Shown here in pieces: positions 26,081 to 37,200 of a stretch of 49,583 nucleotides of DNA. Under the pieces are notes generated by a model. The model made no database searches, had not been told where the DNA came from, and was given only the letters and a program-made list of their open reading frames with translations. Each line of letters begins with the position of its first letter. Positions within the stretch are counted from its first letter, which is position 1. Origin of the DNA: an uncultured Actinomycetes bacterium (GTDB lineage Bacteria > Actinomycetota > Acidimicrobiia > Acidimicrobiales > RAAP-2); assembly GCA_903871335.1 (NCBI GenBank), contig CAIQGE010000003.1, positions 1 through 49,583 on the forward strand, given 5' to 3'. The position numbers and the translations under genes were made by a program.

Positions 26081-29000
26081 CTAGTTGATCGGAACGATCG
26101 ATACGAAGGGTCGACGCAGTGACGTGTCGACCGTGGTTGGAGCACCCGTACCTTCGTAGTAATCAATCTCGCTGATTCGCAAGCGCATCTTGGTCGTTCC
26201 CGTCACCGCGTAGGGCACATTGACAACGCCGAGTCGCGGGCTCGTCGACGTGGCGCCCCAGGTCACGTCCACGTAACTCGAGAACGTCGCTGGCAGTCTC
26301 ACGGGCGCACCGACCGTCTCCCACGCGAGATCACCACTCAACCCCATCTTGTTCAGCACCGAGCTCTGCGTTTGGACTTCGACAACGACGGTGGAGGTGT
26401 GTCGCTTGCCCTGAGCTACGGCCATGTCCACGCCGTACGTCGCCGGGTCCTGCGGTGCCCAGGTGTTGTTCTCGTCGTACTGGATTTGCGTGGAGCCGCC
26501 GAAGTTCTGAGGCGTACGCCACCCGTGATAGGCCGGACCCGTTACGGACACCAGTACGGACTTATTGGTCTTGTCCGAACTATTGGGTAGAACACTGACC
26601 GAGCGATCGGGCACCGGTTGGGCGAACGTCGCCAAAACCACTGGTGACACCTCGAGTGGGCCCACGGACGATGAGCCGTAGGTGGGGGTGGAGTACGGCT
26701 GGAAACGCACGAGAGCCAACCGAATGAAGTATCCCGGCGGGGCGATGTACTCCTCTTCAGTGAGTCCAGGTCGGGGCGCGACGTCGGCGTACCAACGCTG
26801 CGACGCGTTGTCGTAGTGCACCGCGTAGGGCCAGACCATGTAGTTCGTGAAAGGATCCTCGGCCAGATTCACCTGCGGCGGGTGCGAGTACGGCGGGCGG
26901 TACGGCACGGGCGGGACCGCGGCGAGATTGGTGAAGTTCGTCGGGATGACCGGCCACGGCGACACGCTGGACTCGTTGTAGTTGATGGGGTCAATCCCCA
27001 TCATGGTGACCCACTTCTCCTGGTCCACGGTCGGAAACGCCGAGGTCACGTCGTTTTGATTCGTTACCGTCGTGACAACACCGAGCATTTCGCCATCGCC
27101 GCTCGAGAACCACGGACGATCCAAATAGACGCGCAGGAAACCGCCCGTCCGACTCTGCGTGATCTTGCCCGCGCTGAGTGATCCCGTCGGCTCGGTGATC
27201 TGCCACGCGGGGACGATCTGGGATATGACGGGTGCCTTCGGCGGTGCACTCGAGAGCACGTGGACGGGTGCGGCCGGACCCTGCACCGTCACGGTGGGTT
27301 GATAGATGATCTCTACCGGCTCCTTCACACCGGTGGCGCGATTCGTCGTGGCGAGAAGCGTGAAGGTGCGCGCCGTTTCGTTGACCGCGAAGTCAACGCC
27401 CGACTCCAACGCCACCCCGCGAATCGTGGCGGTCACGGACGCCGCGTTGAGTCCGAGCAACGAGGTCGACAACGTAATCGGCGTCCCGACAGTGAGGAGC
27501 TCATCAATGGTGACGGCGAACATTTCGGCGAAACGGCTCGTACCGACAACGCTGTAGTGCACGAGGTGGTGTTTGGTGTCTCCGATGTGGTGGGTCGCTG
27601 ACTGTTCGTGATGACTCGAGTTCGTGGTCCCGGCGATCGCGAAGGGATTCGTCGGTTCCACGATCGTCAGAGGCTGGGCTTCGGGTCCCGTCGGGTTGGG
27701 GTCCGGCACAGTCAGGCGGAAAGCGTGGCCACTAGAAGTGATCGAGCTGCGGAATTTCGAGGAATTCGCCGACGCCGACGGATCACTCGCGGCGTCGGAG
27801 GGATTGTCGTACACGTCGGTCCACGTCGCGACGACGTCAATGTGCCCCGTACTCTTGTCGTCCACCAAGAACTCGGGGTCGTCGAGCGCCACCGTGAGTG
27901 CGCCGGGAACTCGCGACGAGAGCGGACTCTGAAAGGCGGGCTTGACCAGGGGGAGACGCACCGCGTGCACCATCCGCAGTACCTGGAACGGCGACAGCAA
28001 CCAAATCTGACCCGAGGTGGCGAGATCCGGCAGCGACGGGTCACCGCCGGGTCCGAACCACTGCCATACGCCCAGTTTGGAAGTGGCGTCAGCAGTGAGC
28101 GCGCTCGAGACCCGAACCACCGCCGATTCCGCCGGCGGCAGAGATACCGCAATGGTTGCCGGGGTCGTCGACGTGGCGCTGACGAACTCGGTCGTCGTGA
28201 CGGAACCCGAGCCGAGATCGAGCAGAATCGGGTCGGCTGCGGGCCAGGTTCCCTGCCACTGCCCGGTAATTGGTCCGCGGAGGCCCGGCAGGTAATCAAA
28301 CGCCGGTCCCGCGCTCAAAGGGTCGGGCAGATAGTTCGTCCACGGCGCTGGTGTTCCCGTGAAGTACGGGACGCCTTGGTTGTTGTCGTCGTAAGTTCCG
28401 ATCATGGTCGGAGACGACGAGAAGTCATACGGCGTCGCGGTCATCGAGCTCAGATTGTTGGCGTCCAGCGTCGTCAGATACTGGAACGTCTTTGCGTCGC
28501 CCGCCGGTCCAGCCGAAGTATTCGGCGCCTGACCAAACGTGAAGCCGTCCAACATGCCGTGCTCTTCAGCTTCGGCGACTGACGTACGTGGCGGAAAGAG
28601 CCAACGACCGTTCGTTCCGATCGGCGCGGACGTTTGGTAGTCGAGCAGCACGAGGAAGTGCGTCCCCTCACCAGGAACGAACGGAGCAGTTCCCGCGAGC
28701 ACCGGGGGCCCAACGGGCTCGTAGCGATAATGCGTGAACAAGGGTGTCGCCGTGGAAGCGTCGGTCGACGAAAGAGGCACGCTGTTGCCCGCCAGGTCGA
28801 CGGCCCGTGCGCGAAATTGATACTGATAGCCGAAGCGCAACTTGGGGAACAGCAGGTCGCTCGACAACGCGGGTGTCGGTGGAGTGAAATACGCCGAAAG
28901 TTGCGGGGCGTTTGGTCCACCACTGACGAGGGCGGGTGCGGGGTTCTGAGGATTGATCTCGGTGTCATTAGTGAAACGAGACAACTGGCGACCGGGTCGT

Positions 29001-30556
29001 TGCGCCGAGAGGCCCCAGCCATTCCACCGAATAAAACTCTCGTGCACCTGGAGCTTGCGAAGTTGCACCACCAACGAGCCCGGTGCCGCTCGTTCACTCG
29101 TCGCCGGACTCAGGATTCCTTCGTCGAGATACGTGAAGGTGACGGGTCCACCGCTCGCGGGACCGATGCTGTAGTGACCGTAACGACCATGGAGACTGCG
29201 CCAGGTCGGCGATGATTCCGACGCGGTGTAAACGTCAATGCGATGTCCTCGAATGAGCTGCTCGGCGTAGACGACCGGCAGCGTGACGTCCGACGGATTC
29301 GCTTCCCACTTCGCGAGCTGCGAAGCCAACGACGCCTGACCAGTGAGAAGGCCGGAGAAACCCGCGCCGTCGGCCGCGGCGTAACCGTCCCAAATGACTT
29401 GGGGTCCGGCCGACCGGAGCGCCGGCACCGTCACGGCAGTGTGGCCCAAAGCTGCGCCTCCGTACCGCGCGATGGAACGCTCCGATTGCGCCGCTTGCAC
29501 CTGCCTGAGTCCCTCACCAATGTTGATGAGGCGATCGCCCGCAAGGTCCGTGTCGAGATCGGTGACGTTGAAGCGCCGTGTGTCGTCGAGACCCAGCATC
29601 ATGTTCGCGTAGTCGGGACCCTGCGGTCGCGGTTGGAACTGGGTCGTCGAATAGGTGGCAACGGTCCAAGGCGTGACGTTTTTCGTCTGACGAGGAATTT
29701 TCGAGTGCCACGTCGGCGTCACCTTGACGTTGATCGAGCCCTGCACCAGTCCCTGCGGAACGGGAACCACGAGATCGAACACCAAACCAAACAATCGCAG
29801 CAGCACCGGATAGTTGTTAAGTGCGGTCAAGCCTTGGTGGAAGTCCAATGTCGGCATCGTCGGCGGAACAGTGTCGGTCTTATTCGGCAGTCCCCACGGA
29901 CGATGGAACGTGTTCAAGTCCGCGAAGTCCGACACCGGTGTGGTCGGGATGTGCGGCGAGAAACGACCAACACTGTTGGAGACAAAAGTCTGATCATTAA
30001 TCGAGCCGAGCGCCGTCAGGGCGTTGACGACGTCCTGACCCGCGGCGTCGCCCGCCGTGAGCGTCTGATACTGGGTCTCTCGCGACGTGGACAAAAAGAG
30101 CGGATCGGTCGGTGAGTTCGTGCCGATAGAGCCGTAGAGCGCCGAGACATAGTCCGCAATCGATTGCGCAGAGAACGTCTCCACCGCGTATTGCGAGTAG
30201 TCCTGAAACCCGAAGGGCTCAACTTGGGTCGTGGCCGCGTCGAACAGCAATGACCACGCGGTGCTCGCGTTCACGCTGGACAGCTCGCTCGGCACACTCG
30301 TCGTGATGGTCGCTTGCTTGATGTAGTTGTAGAAGCGATCGGTCAATGTGACCGTGAACGAAATCGGACCGCCGGGTGTCGACGTCGCCGTCGTGGGCCA
30401 CGTGACAAAGTCGGGAAAGAGGGAGAGTGGGGCGAAACTCGCGCCCACGGGCGTGTCCGCGGAGAGTTGCGGCGCGAGAAAAACCGACAGGTGCAAACCG
30501 GACGAATCGATGCCGTTCGGCAGGGCTGTCCAGACGAGTTGCTGAGAGATCGTCAT
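26081..30556 (-). CDS. Very large protein of unknown function, third gene of the cassette
   Basis: Predicted 1491 residues, no signal peptide or membrane segment, almost all beta-rich. It begins WTALPNGIDSSGLHLSVFLAPQLS. An Fn3-like stretch FRARAVDLAGNSVPLSSTD occurs near residue 590. The C-terminal quarter has PPGYFIRLALVRFQPYS, LEVSPVVLATFAQPVPDRSVSV and RLRISEIDYYEG. I recognise these as belonging to a widespread but uncharacterised family of large actinobacterial and proteobacterial proteins. No catalytic motif is visible. ATG 30556 lies two bases after the stop of the 869-residue gene, so the pair is translated together. It could be a structural or surface-assembly protein; that is inference. 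Confidence 0.8.
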   Translation of the reverse strand: MTISQQLVWTALPNGIDSSGLHLSVFLAPQLSADTPVGASFAPLSLFPDFVTWPTTATSTPGGPISFTVTLTDRFYNYIKQATITTSVPSELSSVNASTAWSLLFDAATTQVEPFGFQDYSQYAVETFSAQSIADYVSALYGSIGTNSPTDPLFLSTSRETQYQTLTAGDAAGQDVVNALTALGSINDQTFVSNSVGRFSPHIPTTPVSDFADLNTFHRPWGLPNKTDTVPPTMPTLDFHQGLTALNNYPVLLRLFGLVFDLVVPVPQGLVQGSINVKVTPTWHSKIPRQTKNVTPWTVATYSTTQFQPRPQGPDYANMMLGLDDTRRFNVTDLDTDLAGDRLINIGEGLRQVQAAQSERSIARYGGAALGHTAVTVPALRSAGPQVIWDGYAAADGAGFSGLLTGQASLASQLAKWEANPSDVTLPVVYAEQLIRGHRIDVYTASESSPTWRSLHGRYGHYSIGPASGGPVTFTYLDEGILSPATSERAAPGSLVVQLRKLQVHESFIRWNGWGLSAQRPGRQLSRFTNDTEINPQNPAPALVSGGPNAPQLSAYFTPPTPALSSDLLFPKLRFGYQYQFRARAVDLAGNSVPLSSTDASTATPLFTHYRYEPVGPPVLAGTAPFVPGEGTHFLVLLDYQTSAPIGTNGRWLFPPRTSVAEAEEHGMLDGFTFGQAPNTSAGPAGDAKTFQYLTTLDANNLSSMTATPYDFSSSPTMIGTYDDNNQGVPYFTGTPAPWTNYLPDPLSAGPAFDYLPGLRGPITGQWQGTWPAADPILLDLGSGSVTTTEFVSATSTTPATIAVSLPPAESAVVRVSSALTADATSKLGVWQWFGPGGDPSLPDLATSGQIWLLSPFQVLRMVHAVRLPLVKPAFQSPLSSRVPGALTVALDDPEFLVDDKSTGHIDVVATWTDVYDNPSDAASDPSASANSSKFRSSITSSGHAFRLTVPDPNPTGPEAQPLTIVEPTNPFAIAGTTNSSHHEQSATHHIGDTKHHLVHYSVVGTSRFAEMFAVTIDELLTVGTPITLSTSLLGLNAASVTATIRGVALESGVDFAVNETARTFTLLATTNRATGVKEPVEIIYQPTVTVQGPAAPVHVLSSAPPKAPVISQIVPAWQITEPTGSLSAGKITQSRTGGFLRVYLDRPWFSSGDGEMLGVVTTVTNQNDVTSAFPTVDQEKWVTMMGIDPINYNESSVSPWPVIPTNFTNLAAVPPVPYRPPYSHPPQVNLAEDPFTNYMVWPYAVHYDNASQRWYADVAPRPGLTEEEYIAPPGYFIRLALVRFQPYSTPTYGSSSVGPLEVSPVVLATFAQPVPDRSVSVLPNSSDKTNKSVLVSVTGPAYHGWRTPQNFGGSTQIQYDENNTWAPQDPATYGVDMAVAQGKRHTSTVVVEVQTQSSVLNKMGLSGDLAWETVGAPVRLPATFSSYVDVTWGATSTSPRLGVVNVPYAVTGTTKMRLRISEIDYYEGTGAPTTVDTSLRRPFVSIVPIN

Positions 30557-30558
30557 GA

Positions 30559-33168
30559 TTAACTCGCGAACGCGCTGCAGTAGTCGGACCAGGCGGCAGC
30601 ATCCATTTGGGCTCCAAAGTTCGTCTGGGTGTTGGGGTCAAACGCGCTGGGCGTGGCACTGTGCATGCGAAGGTGGGGCGACGAGGACCCCGGCCCGTTG
30701 AACGTCTTTTGCACGGTGATGGGTACGGAAATGGAGAAGAAGCAGAGACTGACGGAAATCGTCATCGTGGCCGTGCCCGTCGCCACGTTGGTGGCCGAAC
30801 TGTACCCCAGCGTCAATTGCAGTTCGAGCGTCACACTCAAGATGCCGAGAACTTCCACTTCACCCGTAATACGTACGAATCCCGTCAACGTTGACCCGGA
30901 CCCCGGTGTGTACGTGAACGTGATACCAGCCATTGCCGTGACGCCACCGCTCGCGACACCCAGGTCGAGACCGAGGTGGCCCTCAAAATCCAGTGAGGCC
31001 GTCAGTGACTTCAGCGACTTCAATCCCACACTCACGAGGACGTAGCCACCGCCACCAAAACACATCACCGTGAGTGCAAACGGCTTATCCGCGCTACAGA
31101 ACGCGAACGTTGCGACCGTTGGATCCCCGAGGAACGGGACAATCACGCCGGCGGACAACGCCAAATCTTCGAGATTGAAGATGCCACAGCCGATGCTCGG
31201 CAAGGACAGAGAAATATTCGCCGAGATTTGCGTGGGACCCACGTTGATCGAGACACCGGATCCACCGATGTCGCTCAGGAATTGTTCGAGCGTGTTGACA
31301 AAGTCCAACGCCCCTTCGAACGAGGGCTGGCCGACGTTGGGCTTGACGGATGTCTTCTTGCCCGTGCCCGCGCTAAACGTGGCGCCGGGTTGATTGCTGG
31401 ACGAGTCGCCGAAGGGAATCGAGATAATGCCGTCGCTGCCACCGAGAATCGAAATGGTGAAGGGGTCGACGGAGCCATCCACGCTGAGAGTGGTCTGGCC
31501 CTTGAGGTTCACGACCACCGTCGCGGTCAACTTGAATTGTCCGCCAGTCGCGGGCATAAACACGTTCTCGGGATCGGACGTCAAGTCTGCGCTGAGGGTG
31601 TAGCCCACCGTCACGGTGCCGTCGGGCGCAACCTGCCGCGTGATCTCCGGCACTCCGAGGTCACTGTTGAACGCCTTCAGAATGTCCGACAGAGACAGTC
31701 CACCCAAGAACTTGCTACTCGTAATGCTCCCGAAGTACTCACTTATTAGTGCTTCGGCGTTGCTCGCGTACTGCGACAACGTCCCGCTGATGGCTCCCGC
31801 GGCAGCGGAGAGACCCTGAATCGCCATGTTGGGATTTGCGAGACCACCGACGGCATCCGACGGAAAGTTCAAGCCTGTTTGACTGAGTAATCCCGCGTAG
31901 ACCGATCCCGGATTCGTCGAACTCGACGGATCGAGAACGCGCGGTCTCGCGACACCTTTCGGGTGCACGGCGTGCCCCGATTTCGACGTCGTGAATCCTT
32001 CGGCCACGTATGGTCCGTACAGGAATATGGCGACGCCGCCGGGACCGGAACCGTCATCCAGGTGACCGCGAGACAGCGATTCAGCCGCAGGGAGCCGGAC
32101 ATTCGCGCTCACGATGGCCGGGTAGAACGCCGGTTGATCGCTCGGAATTAAAGAGCCGCGTCCCACCGGCGTGCCGACCGGAGGAATCACCTGATCGGCG
32201 GTGGGCGAGGTGGAAGCCATGGGTACGTTCGCGGGCGTTGCGGCGCCAAGGACTAGGCGGAGCGTCGGGTGCGTGGTCGCACCGTTCTTCGCCACGCCGG
32301 CGTGAGAGACCTCGGGTGCGTATTGAATCTCGGTGCCAGGAATCGGTGCGCACACGAGCGGTGAGGGATCCGCGAGCTGCGCGAGGGCGTTGTAGGCGTC
32401 CGCGATCTGCCCCATGTCTGCTTCGCCGCCGTCGTACTGGTCGAGGGGCCAGGCCTTGCCGCTGGCCCCGAAGACGAAGGCGAGGGGCATCTGCGTCGTG
32501 ATCACGCGCCCGCTGAGGTCGGTCAACTGCAAGTTGAACTGGACGTAGTTCCCGCCATTGATCGATGGAAAGAAGGCCTGCGGATAGTTTCCCGCTTCGA
32601 TGGGCGTCGTGAGATTGGGCATCGTGCCGCCGCTATTGCTCGAGGGCGGATCAAGGGTCGGCGTCGTATTAGTGAGGATCCTGACCGACGAGAACGGCCA
32701 CGCGTTTGTCCCGTACGGCTGACCTGGAGCGGCGTAGGTCTTCGTGTGCTGCGTCACTTTGATGAACGTCTTGATCTGCAAGTACGCCCCGGCGTACTCC
32801 GAGGGTCGCAGAGGGTCGGGTGACAGAACGCGGTTGATGAGGAAGGTCATCGTGGCGCGGTGACCCAACGGCAACAGGTAACCCGCGTAGACAATCTTGA
32901 CGTGCTGGTCGCGACCAGAACTGGTGACGTGGCGCCAATTGACCAAACTGTTCGAAGGAATGCCGACGCTCGCGGGACGAACTTTGAATTCACCGTGTAG
33001 GTCGAGGTCAGCACCGAGCGCGCTCAGAGTGAACTCGGTGGCGCTCACAAAATTCGAGCCCGCCCACTGATTACCCGCGATGTTGACGATGTTTTCGCGG
33101 TCCGACTGGCTCAGCGACGTGAAGCGAAAGAGCGGTCCTTGCGAATATTCCTTCGGGTCGTTACTCAT
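30559..33168 (-). CDS. Large beta-rich protein of unknown function, second gene of the cassette
   Basis: Predicted 869 residues without a signal peptide. The N-terminal half has mixed domains (FTSLSQSDRENIVNIAGN, NWRHVTSSGRDQHVKIVYAGYLLPLGHRATMTFLI). The last 250 residues alternate hydrophobic and glycine residues in amphipathic strands: LSLPSIGCGIFNLEDLALSAG, PFLGDPTVATFAFCSADKPF, CFGGGGYVLVSVGLKSL and LDLGVASGGVTAMAGITFTY. That segment resembles a conserved unknown family and could be a barrel, lipid-binding or fibre-like structure. ATG 33168 overlaps the stop of the Tat-protein gene by four bases (ATGA). No enzyme motif was found. Confidence 0.8.
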   Translation of the reverse strand: MSNDPKEYSQGPLFRFTSLSQSDRENIVNIAGNQWAGSNFVSATEFTLSALGADLDLHGEFKVRPASVGIPSNSLVNWRHVTSSGRDQHVKIVYAGYLLPLGHRATMTFLINRVLSPDPLRPSEYAGAYLQIKTFIKVTQHTKTYAAPGQPYGTNAWPFSSVRILTNTTPTLDPPSSNSGGTMPNLTTPIEAGNYPQAFFPSINGGNYVQFNLQLTDLSGRVITTQMPLAFVFGASGKAWPLDQYDGGEADMGQIADAYNALAQLADPSPLVCAPIPGTEIQYAPEVSHAGVAKNGATTHPTLRLVLGAATPANVPMASTSPTADQVIPPVGTPVGRGSLIPSDQPAFYPAIVSANVRLPAAESLSRGHLDDGSGPGGVAIFLYGPYVAEGFTTSKSGHAVHPKGVARPRVLDPSSSTNPGSVYAGLLSQTGLNFPSDAVGGLANPNMAIQGLSAAAGAISGTLSQYASNAEALISEYFGSITSSKFLGGLSLSDILKAFNSDLGVPEITRQVAPDGTVTVGYTLSADLTSDPENVFMPATGGQFKLTATVVVNLKGQTTLSVDGSVDPFTISILGGSDGIISIPFGDSSSNQPGATFSAGTGKKTSVKPNVGQPSFEGALDFVNTLEQFLSDIGGSGVSINVGPTQISANISLSLPSIGCGIFNLEDLALSAGVIVPFLGDPTVATFAFCSADKPFALTVMCFGGGGYVLVSVGLKSLKSLTASLDFEGHLGLDLGVASGGVTAMAGITFTYTPGSGSTLTGFVRITGEVEVLGILSVTLELQLTLGYSSATNVATGTATMTISVSLCFFSISVPITVQKTFNGPGSSSPHLRMHSATPSAFDPNTQTNFGAQMDAAAWSDYCSAFAS

Positions 33169-34112
33169 TTCGGTGGCGCCACGTAGATCGTGTAGTCGAT
33201 ATTGGTCTCACCCGTAGCACTGGGGAGGTTCGAGGAGAAGTCCGTACTCCACACCGCCGCGACCGCCGGTTCAATGGGAGTAAACGAGTACCCCACGGTC
33301 TCTTTCTGCTCCCGCGTGCTTGTCAACGTTGTCCCCCAACACTCGATGACATTGTTCGCCGACGGGAAAGGAGCCGTTCGATTCACAAATTCCGTCGTAA
33401 ATAAACCCTTGAGAAGTGAGCCAGTTCCGTCGACCACCGGAGACAGAATCAGAGCCAACGGACACTCAATGGACGTTTCGTAGACGGCCGGCTTGAAGAT
33501 GCCCGAGGAACCGTGACCGACGTTCGCGTTGTTCACGACGCTCAGGTTCCATCCAGACCAATTAAGGAGGTCGTCCACCTTTCCCGTCGGCAGCGGGATC
33601 GAATCGCCCGTGTTGAAAGTGAAACAAAGTCTGCTGGGGCCAGCCACCTGCGAGAGCACGGGCGCGGGATCAAACGCGTCGTTACCACCCTCCACCCAAT
33701 AGACGCCCTCACCGATGGCCTGTGGCGGGAACTGCACAATCACGCCGATCCAATTGCTGTTCGTCTTCTTCGTTGTGGCAACCATCGAGGGGTACTTTGC
33801 TCCTCGCTCGATGGAAAAACCGTAGAACGTGATATCGAGCAGCAGGAGATCTTCGGGCCGTGCAATTGAGAAATGTGTGGAGGGCTGTGCGGGCAGCACC
33901 GGGGTCACCTGGTGGACTTCACCATTGACGTACACGTTCTGCGCGGCCCCGGCGTCGTGCACGCGCGCATCAAAATTGACCACGAGAGCGGTCAGGGACA
34001 GCGCACTAGAACCCCACAAGACTTCACGGCGGGTAAATCTCTTGTCCAGCACTCCTTCCTCCGACGCGGATGGCGCGTCATTAATAAGGTCGGAGATCTC
34101 ACGCGATGTCAC
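33165..34112 (-). CDS. Tat-exported protein of unknown function, first gene of the cassette
   Basis: Predicted 315 residues. A twin-arginine signal is clear at residues about 27-55: FTRREVLWGSSALSLTALVV, cut probably near DAGA. The remainder is beta-rich with THFSIARPEDLLLLDITFYGF, a central RLCFTFNTGDSIPLPTG and a tail ETNIDYTIYVAPPK. I know no family for it. GTG 34112 is chosen because GGAAAG lies about 7 bases upstream and the Tat signal follows; the frame is open further up but reads as non-coding. Export in folded form suggests a cofactor or a partner carried along. It starts the three-gene unit and is divergent from the large propeller gene across 130 bases. Confidence 0.78.
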   Translation of the reverse strand: MTSREISDLINDAPSASEEGVLDKRFTRREVLWGSSALSLTALVVNFDARVHDAGAAQNVYVNGEVHQVTPVLPAQPSTHFSIARPEDLLLLDITFYGFSIERGAKYPSMVATTKKTNSNWIGVIVQFPPQAIGEGVYWVEGGNDAFDPAPVLSQVAGPSRLCFTFNTGDSIPLPTGKVDDLLNWSGWNLSVVNNANVGHGSSGIFKPAVYETSIECPLALILSPVVDGTGSLLKGLFTTEFVNRTAPFPSANNVIECWGTTLTSTREQKETVGYSFTPIEPAVAAVWSTDFSSNLPSATGETNIDYTIYVAPPK

Positions 34113-34242
34113 GGGGCTCTTTCCAACGTCTCCGGATCGCGGAAATTGATCTCGGAGCGACCCCACGGAGCGACATGTCCTGAGTGTACGCTCGCCACAG
34201 AGGACGCGCTGGGCAACACGCCCGAGCGAGAGGACGGCGACA

Positions 34243-37200
34243 ATGACACGAGTTTCGCTCCGACGGTGGCGCGGTGCGCAGGTCGCGTCGGCGCTTATCG
34301 TGATTCTTGCTCCCCTCTCCGTCACGGCTTCGTCCACGGGGGCGAGCGCACTGCCGCCCTTGAATTCTGTTCCCGGTGAGCTCGTCGCGGTCGCGGGTGG
34401 ATCGCTCGGACCGAGCCTCGGCGACGGCGGACCCGCCACGAGTGCCCAGCTGAATTTTCCCTCGGGCATCGCGGTCGACAGCAATGGGAATAAGTTCATT
34501 GCCGACACCGACGACAACGTCATTCGCGAAGTTCGCCCCTCCGGCATCATCACCACGTTCGCCGGAACAGGTGTGGCTGGCTATCTCGGTGACAACGGCG
34601 CGGCGGTCGTCGCGGAACTTAACCATCCTCAGGGCGTCGCCGTCGACAACGCGGGCAACGTGTACATCGCGGACACGGGAAACAACGTGATCCGTGTCGT
34701 GAACGCCTCTGGAGTGATCACCACGTTCGCCGGCAACGGAACGGCTGGCTTCTCTGGTGACTATGAATCACCGTTGAACGCGGAGTTGAATGCCCCGATT
34801 GGCGTTGCCGCCGGCCCCAACGGCGAAGTGGCCATCGCCGACACGGGGAACAGCGTTATTCGCATGGTCGAGTATCGACCTTTGGTGCCGAGCGTGGTCC
34901 CACGATCGCCCCGATTTACGATCTTCCGACAGCGGTACATCTTCACGGCCGCCGGTATGAGCGGTGATGCGGCGGATACCGGAGACGGCGGCAGCCCGTT
35001 GTTGGCCACCTTGAACTTCCCGATGGGCGTCGCGTTCGACACGTCGGGCAACCTCGAGATCGCCGACACCAGTAATTCGTCGATTCGCTACGTCGACTTC
35101 GGCTCGAACACGATCTCCACCCTCGTGCACGTGACGTACCCGACGGGAATAGCCGTGACTCCTCAGGGCATCACGTACATCGTGGATTCCACGGACAACC
35201 AAATCCTTTCGTGGACACCGCACACGGGTCTCGCGGCCGCCATCGGCACGGGTGACAGTGGTTTGAGTGGCATTGGGGGCTTGGCGTCCGCCGCACTCAT
35301 CAACCAACCCATCGGTGTCGGAGTCGACCAGTACGGTGACGTGTTTTTCACCGATACCGGAAATGCTCGCGCCGACGAGCTCGTCGTCGCCCGCAAGCCG
35401 GAGTTCATTCAGGACACCCCGAGTCTCGTAACGACTGCTGGTGCTACGTACTCGTACCTCTTCGTGGCGGGTGCGGTTCCCAAAGCCACCTACGCCTTAT
35501 CGAATGCTCCCGCCTGGATGCACATCAACATCGCCGGAGGACTGGTTTCGGGAACTCTGCCCGCCGGCGTCCTCTCATTCAGCTTTAGCGTCACTGCACA
35601 CAACGTCTACGGCACCACCGTCGCGGGACCCTTCACCGTTACCGTCCCAATTGTGTCGGCGACCCCGGGTGCCATCGGGCCCGTTTCGGTTGTCACGACC
35701 ACGTCCGGCGTTGAGTGGTTCACGAACTTCACGGGAAACTCCATCGGTGAAATGTCACCCACCGGCGTGGTGCACACTTTCACGGACCCGACGGTGAAGG
35801 GACCATTCGGCATCACTCTGGGTCCCGGCGGAAAGTTGTGGTTCACCAACAACCTCGGTAATTCGATCGGGACCATTACGTCAAGTGGCGTCATCAGCAA
35901 CATCACGAGCCCCACGATTCACCAACCGCTGGGCATCACGGAGGGCCACGACGGCAACGTGTGGTTCACCAACAACGGAAGCAACACCATCGGCATGGTC
36001 ACCCCCACCGGGGCGGTCAAGGCCTTTCCCGCTCCGGCCGGCATCATTAATGGACCCGACGGCATCGCGGCAGACACCAACGGGAACCTGTGGTTCACTG
36101 ACAACAAGGGCAACGCGATCGGGACAATTACGCCCACCGGACACGTCACCCGCATCCCGAACAGTTCCATCGCCGGTCCCGTCGCGATCGTTCGCGGTCC
36201 CGACGGAGCGTTCTGGTTCACCAATAGCGCCAACAGCTCTATCGGTCATATCACCGAGGCAGGAACTGTCACTAATTTCACGGGATCCGCCATTTCGACA
36301 CCCGAGGGAATCACCCTCGGACCCGACAACGCGCTGTGGTTCACCAATGCTGGTAACAACTCGATCGGACGTATCACCGTGCCGGGAGCGTCCTCGGCGT
36401 ACGTCATCCCCGGCGTGGCGGATCCCCTCGGCATCGCCAAGGGAACTGGCGGAACCGTCTGGTTCACCAACTTCACCGGCAGCTCCCTCGGGCGCTTCGC
36501 GATCAGCACACACGCACTCGCTCTCTTCGGGAACACCGCACGACCCAACGCCATCACGCTGGGACCTGATGGTGCTCTGTGGTTCACGAGTCCCATCACC
36601 AACGAAATCGGCCGCATCGCTCCCAGCGGAATGATCACCACCTACGCGGCGAACGGCATTAGTGATCCCCTAGATATCACCACGGGTCCCGACGGCAATC
36701 TGTGGTTCACGAATAACGGCAATAATTCCATCGGACGGATCACACCGGCGGGCACGATCAGCATTTTCTATCGCTCGGCCATTAACGGACCTGTCGGGAT
36801 CACGTCCGGTCCCGACGGCAACCTCTGGTTCACGAACGATGGCAATAATTCCATCGGACGCATCACACCGCTAGGTGTCGCAACTTCCTACACCACCTCG
36901 AGCGTGAACACGCCCCTCAACATCACGAGCGGTGCGGACGGGCAATTGTGGTTCACGAATTACGGAGGTAATTCGATCGGCTCCATCTCGGTGTACGGAT
37001 TCATCCAGAATTACACGGGCGGATTCATTAACAAGCCCTTCGACATCGTCAACGGTCCTGACGGGAATCTCTGGTTCACCAACAGCGGGGGCAATTCAAT
37101 CGGTTCCATCACCACGAACGGCACCGTGTCGCACTTCAGTGTGGCGGGCATCTCGACGCCCCAGGGCATCGCCGTCGGATCCGACGGAGCGTTGTGGTTC

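Noticed and set aside
27608-28582. A 324-codon plus-strand open frame inside the 1491-residue gene
   Set aside because: Arginine-rich composition and no motifs; the minus-strand gene is continuous and tightly coupled to its neighbour.
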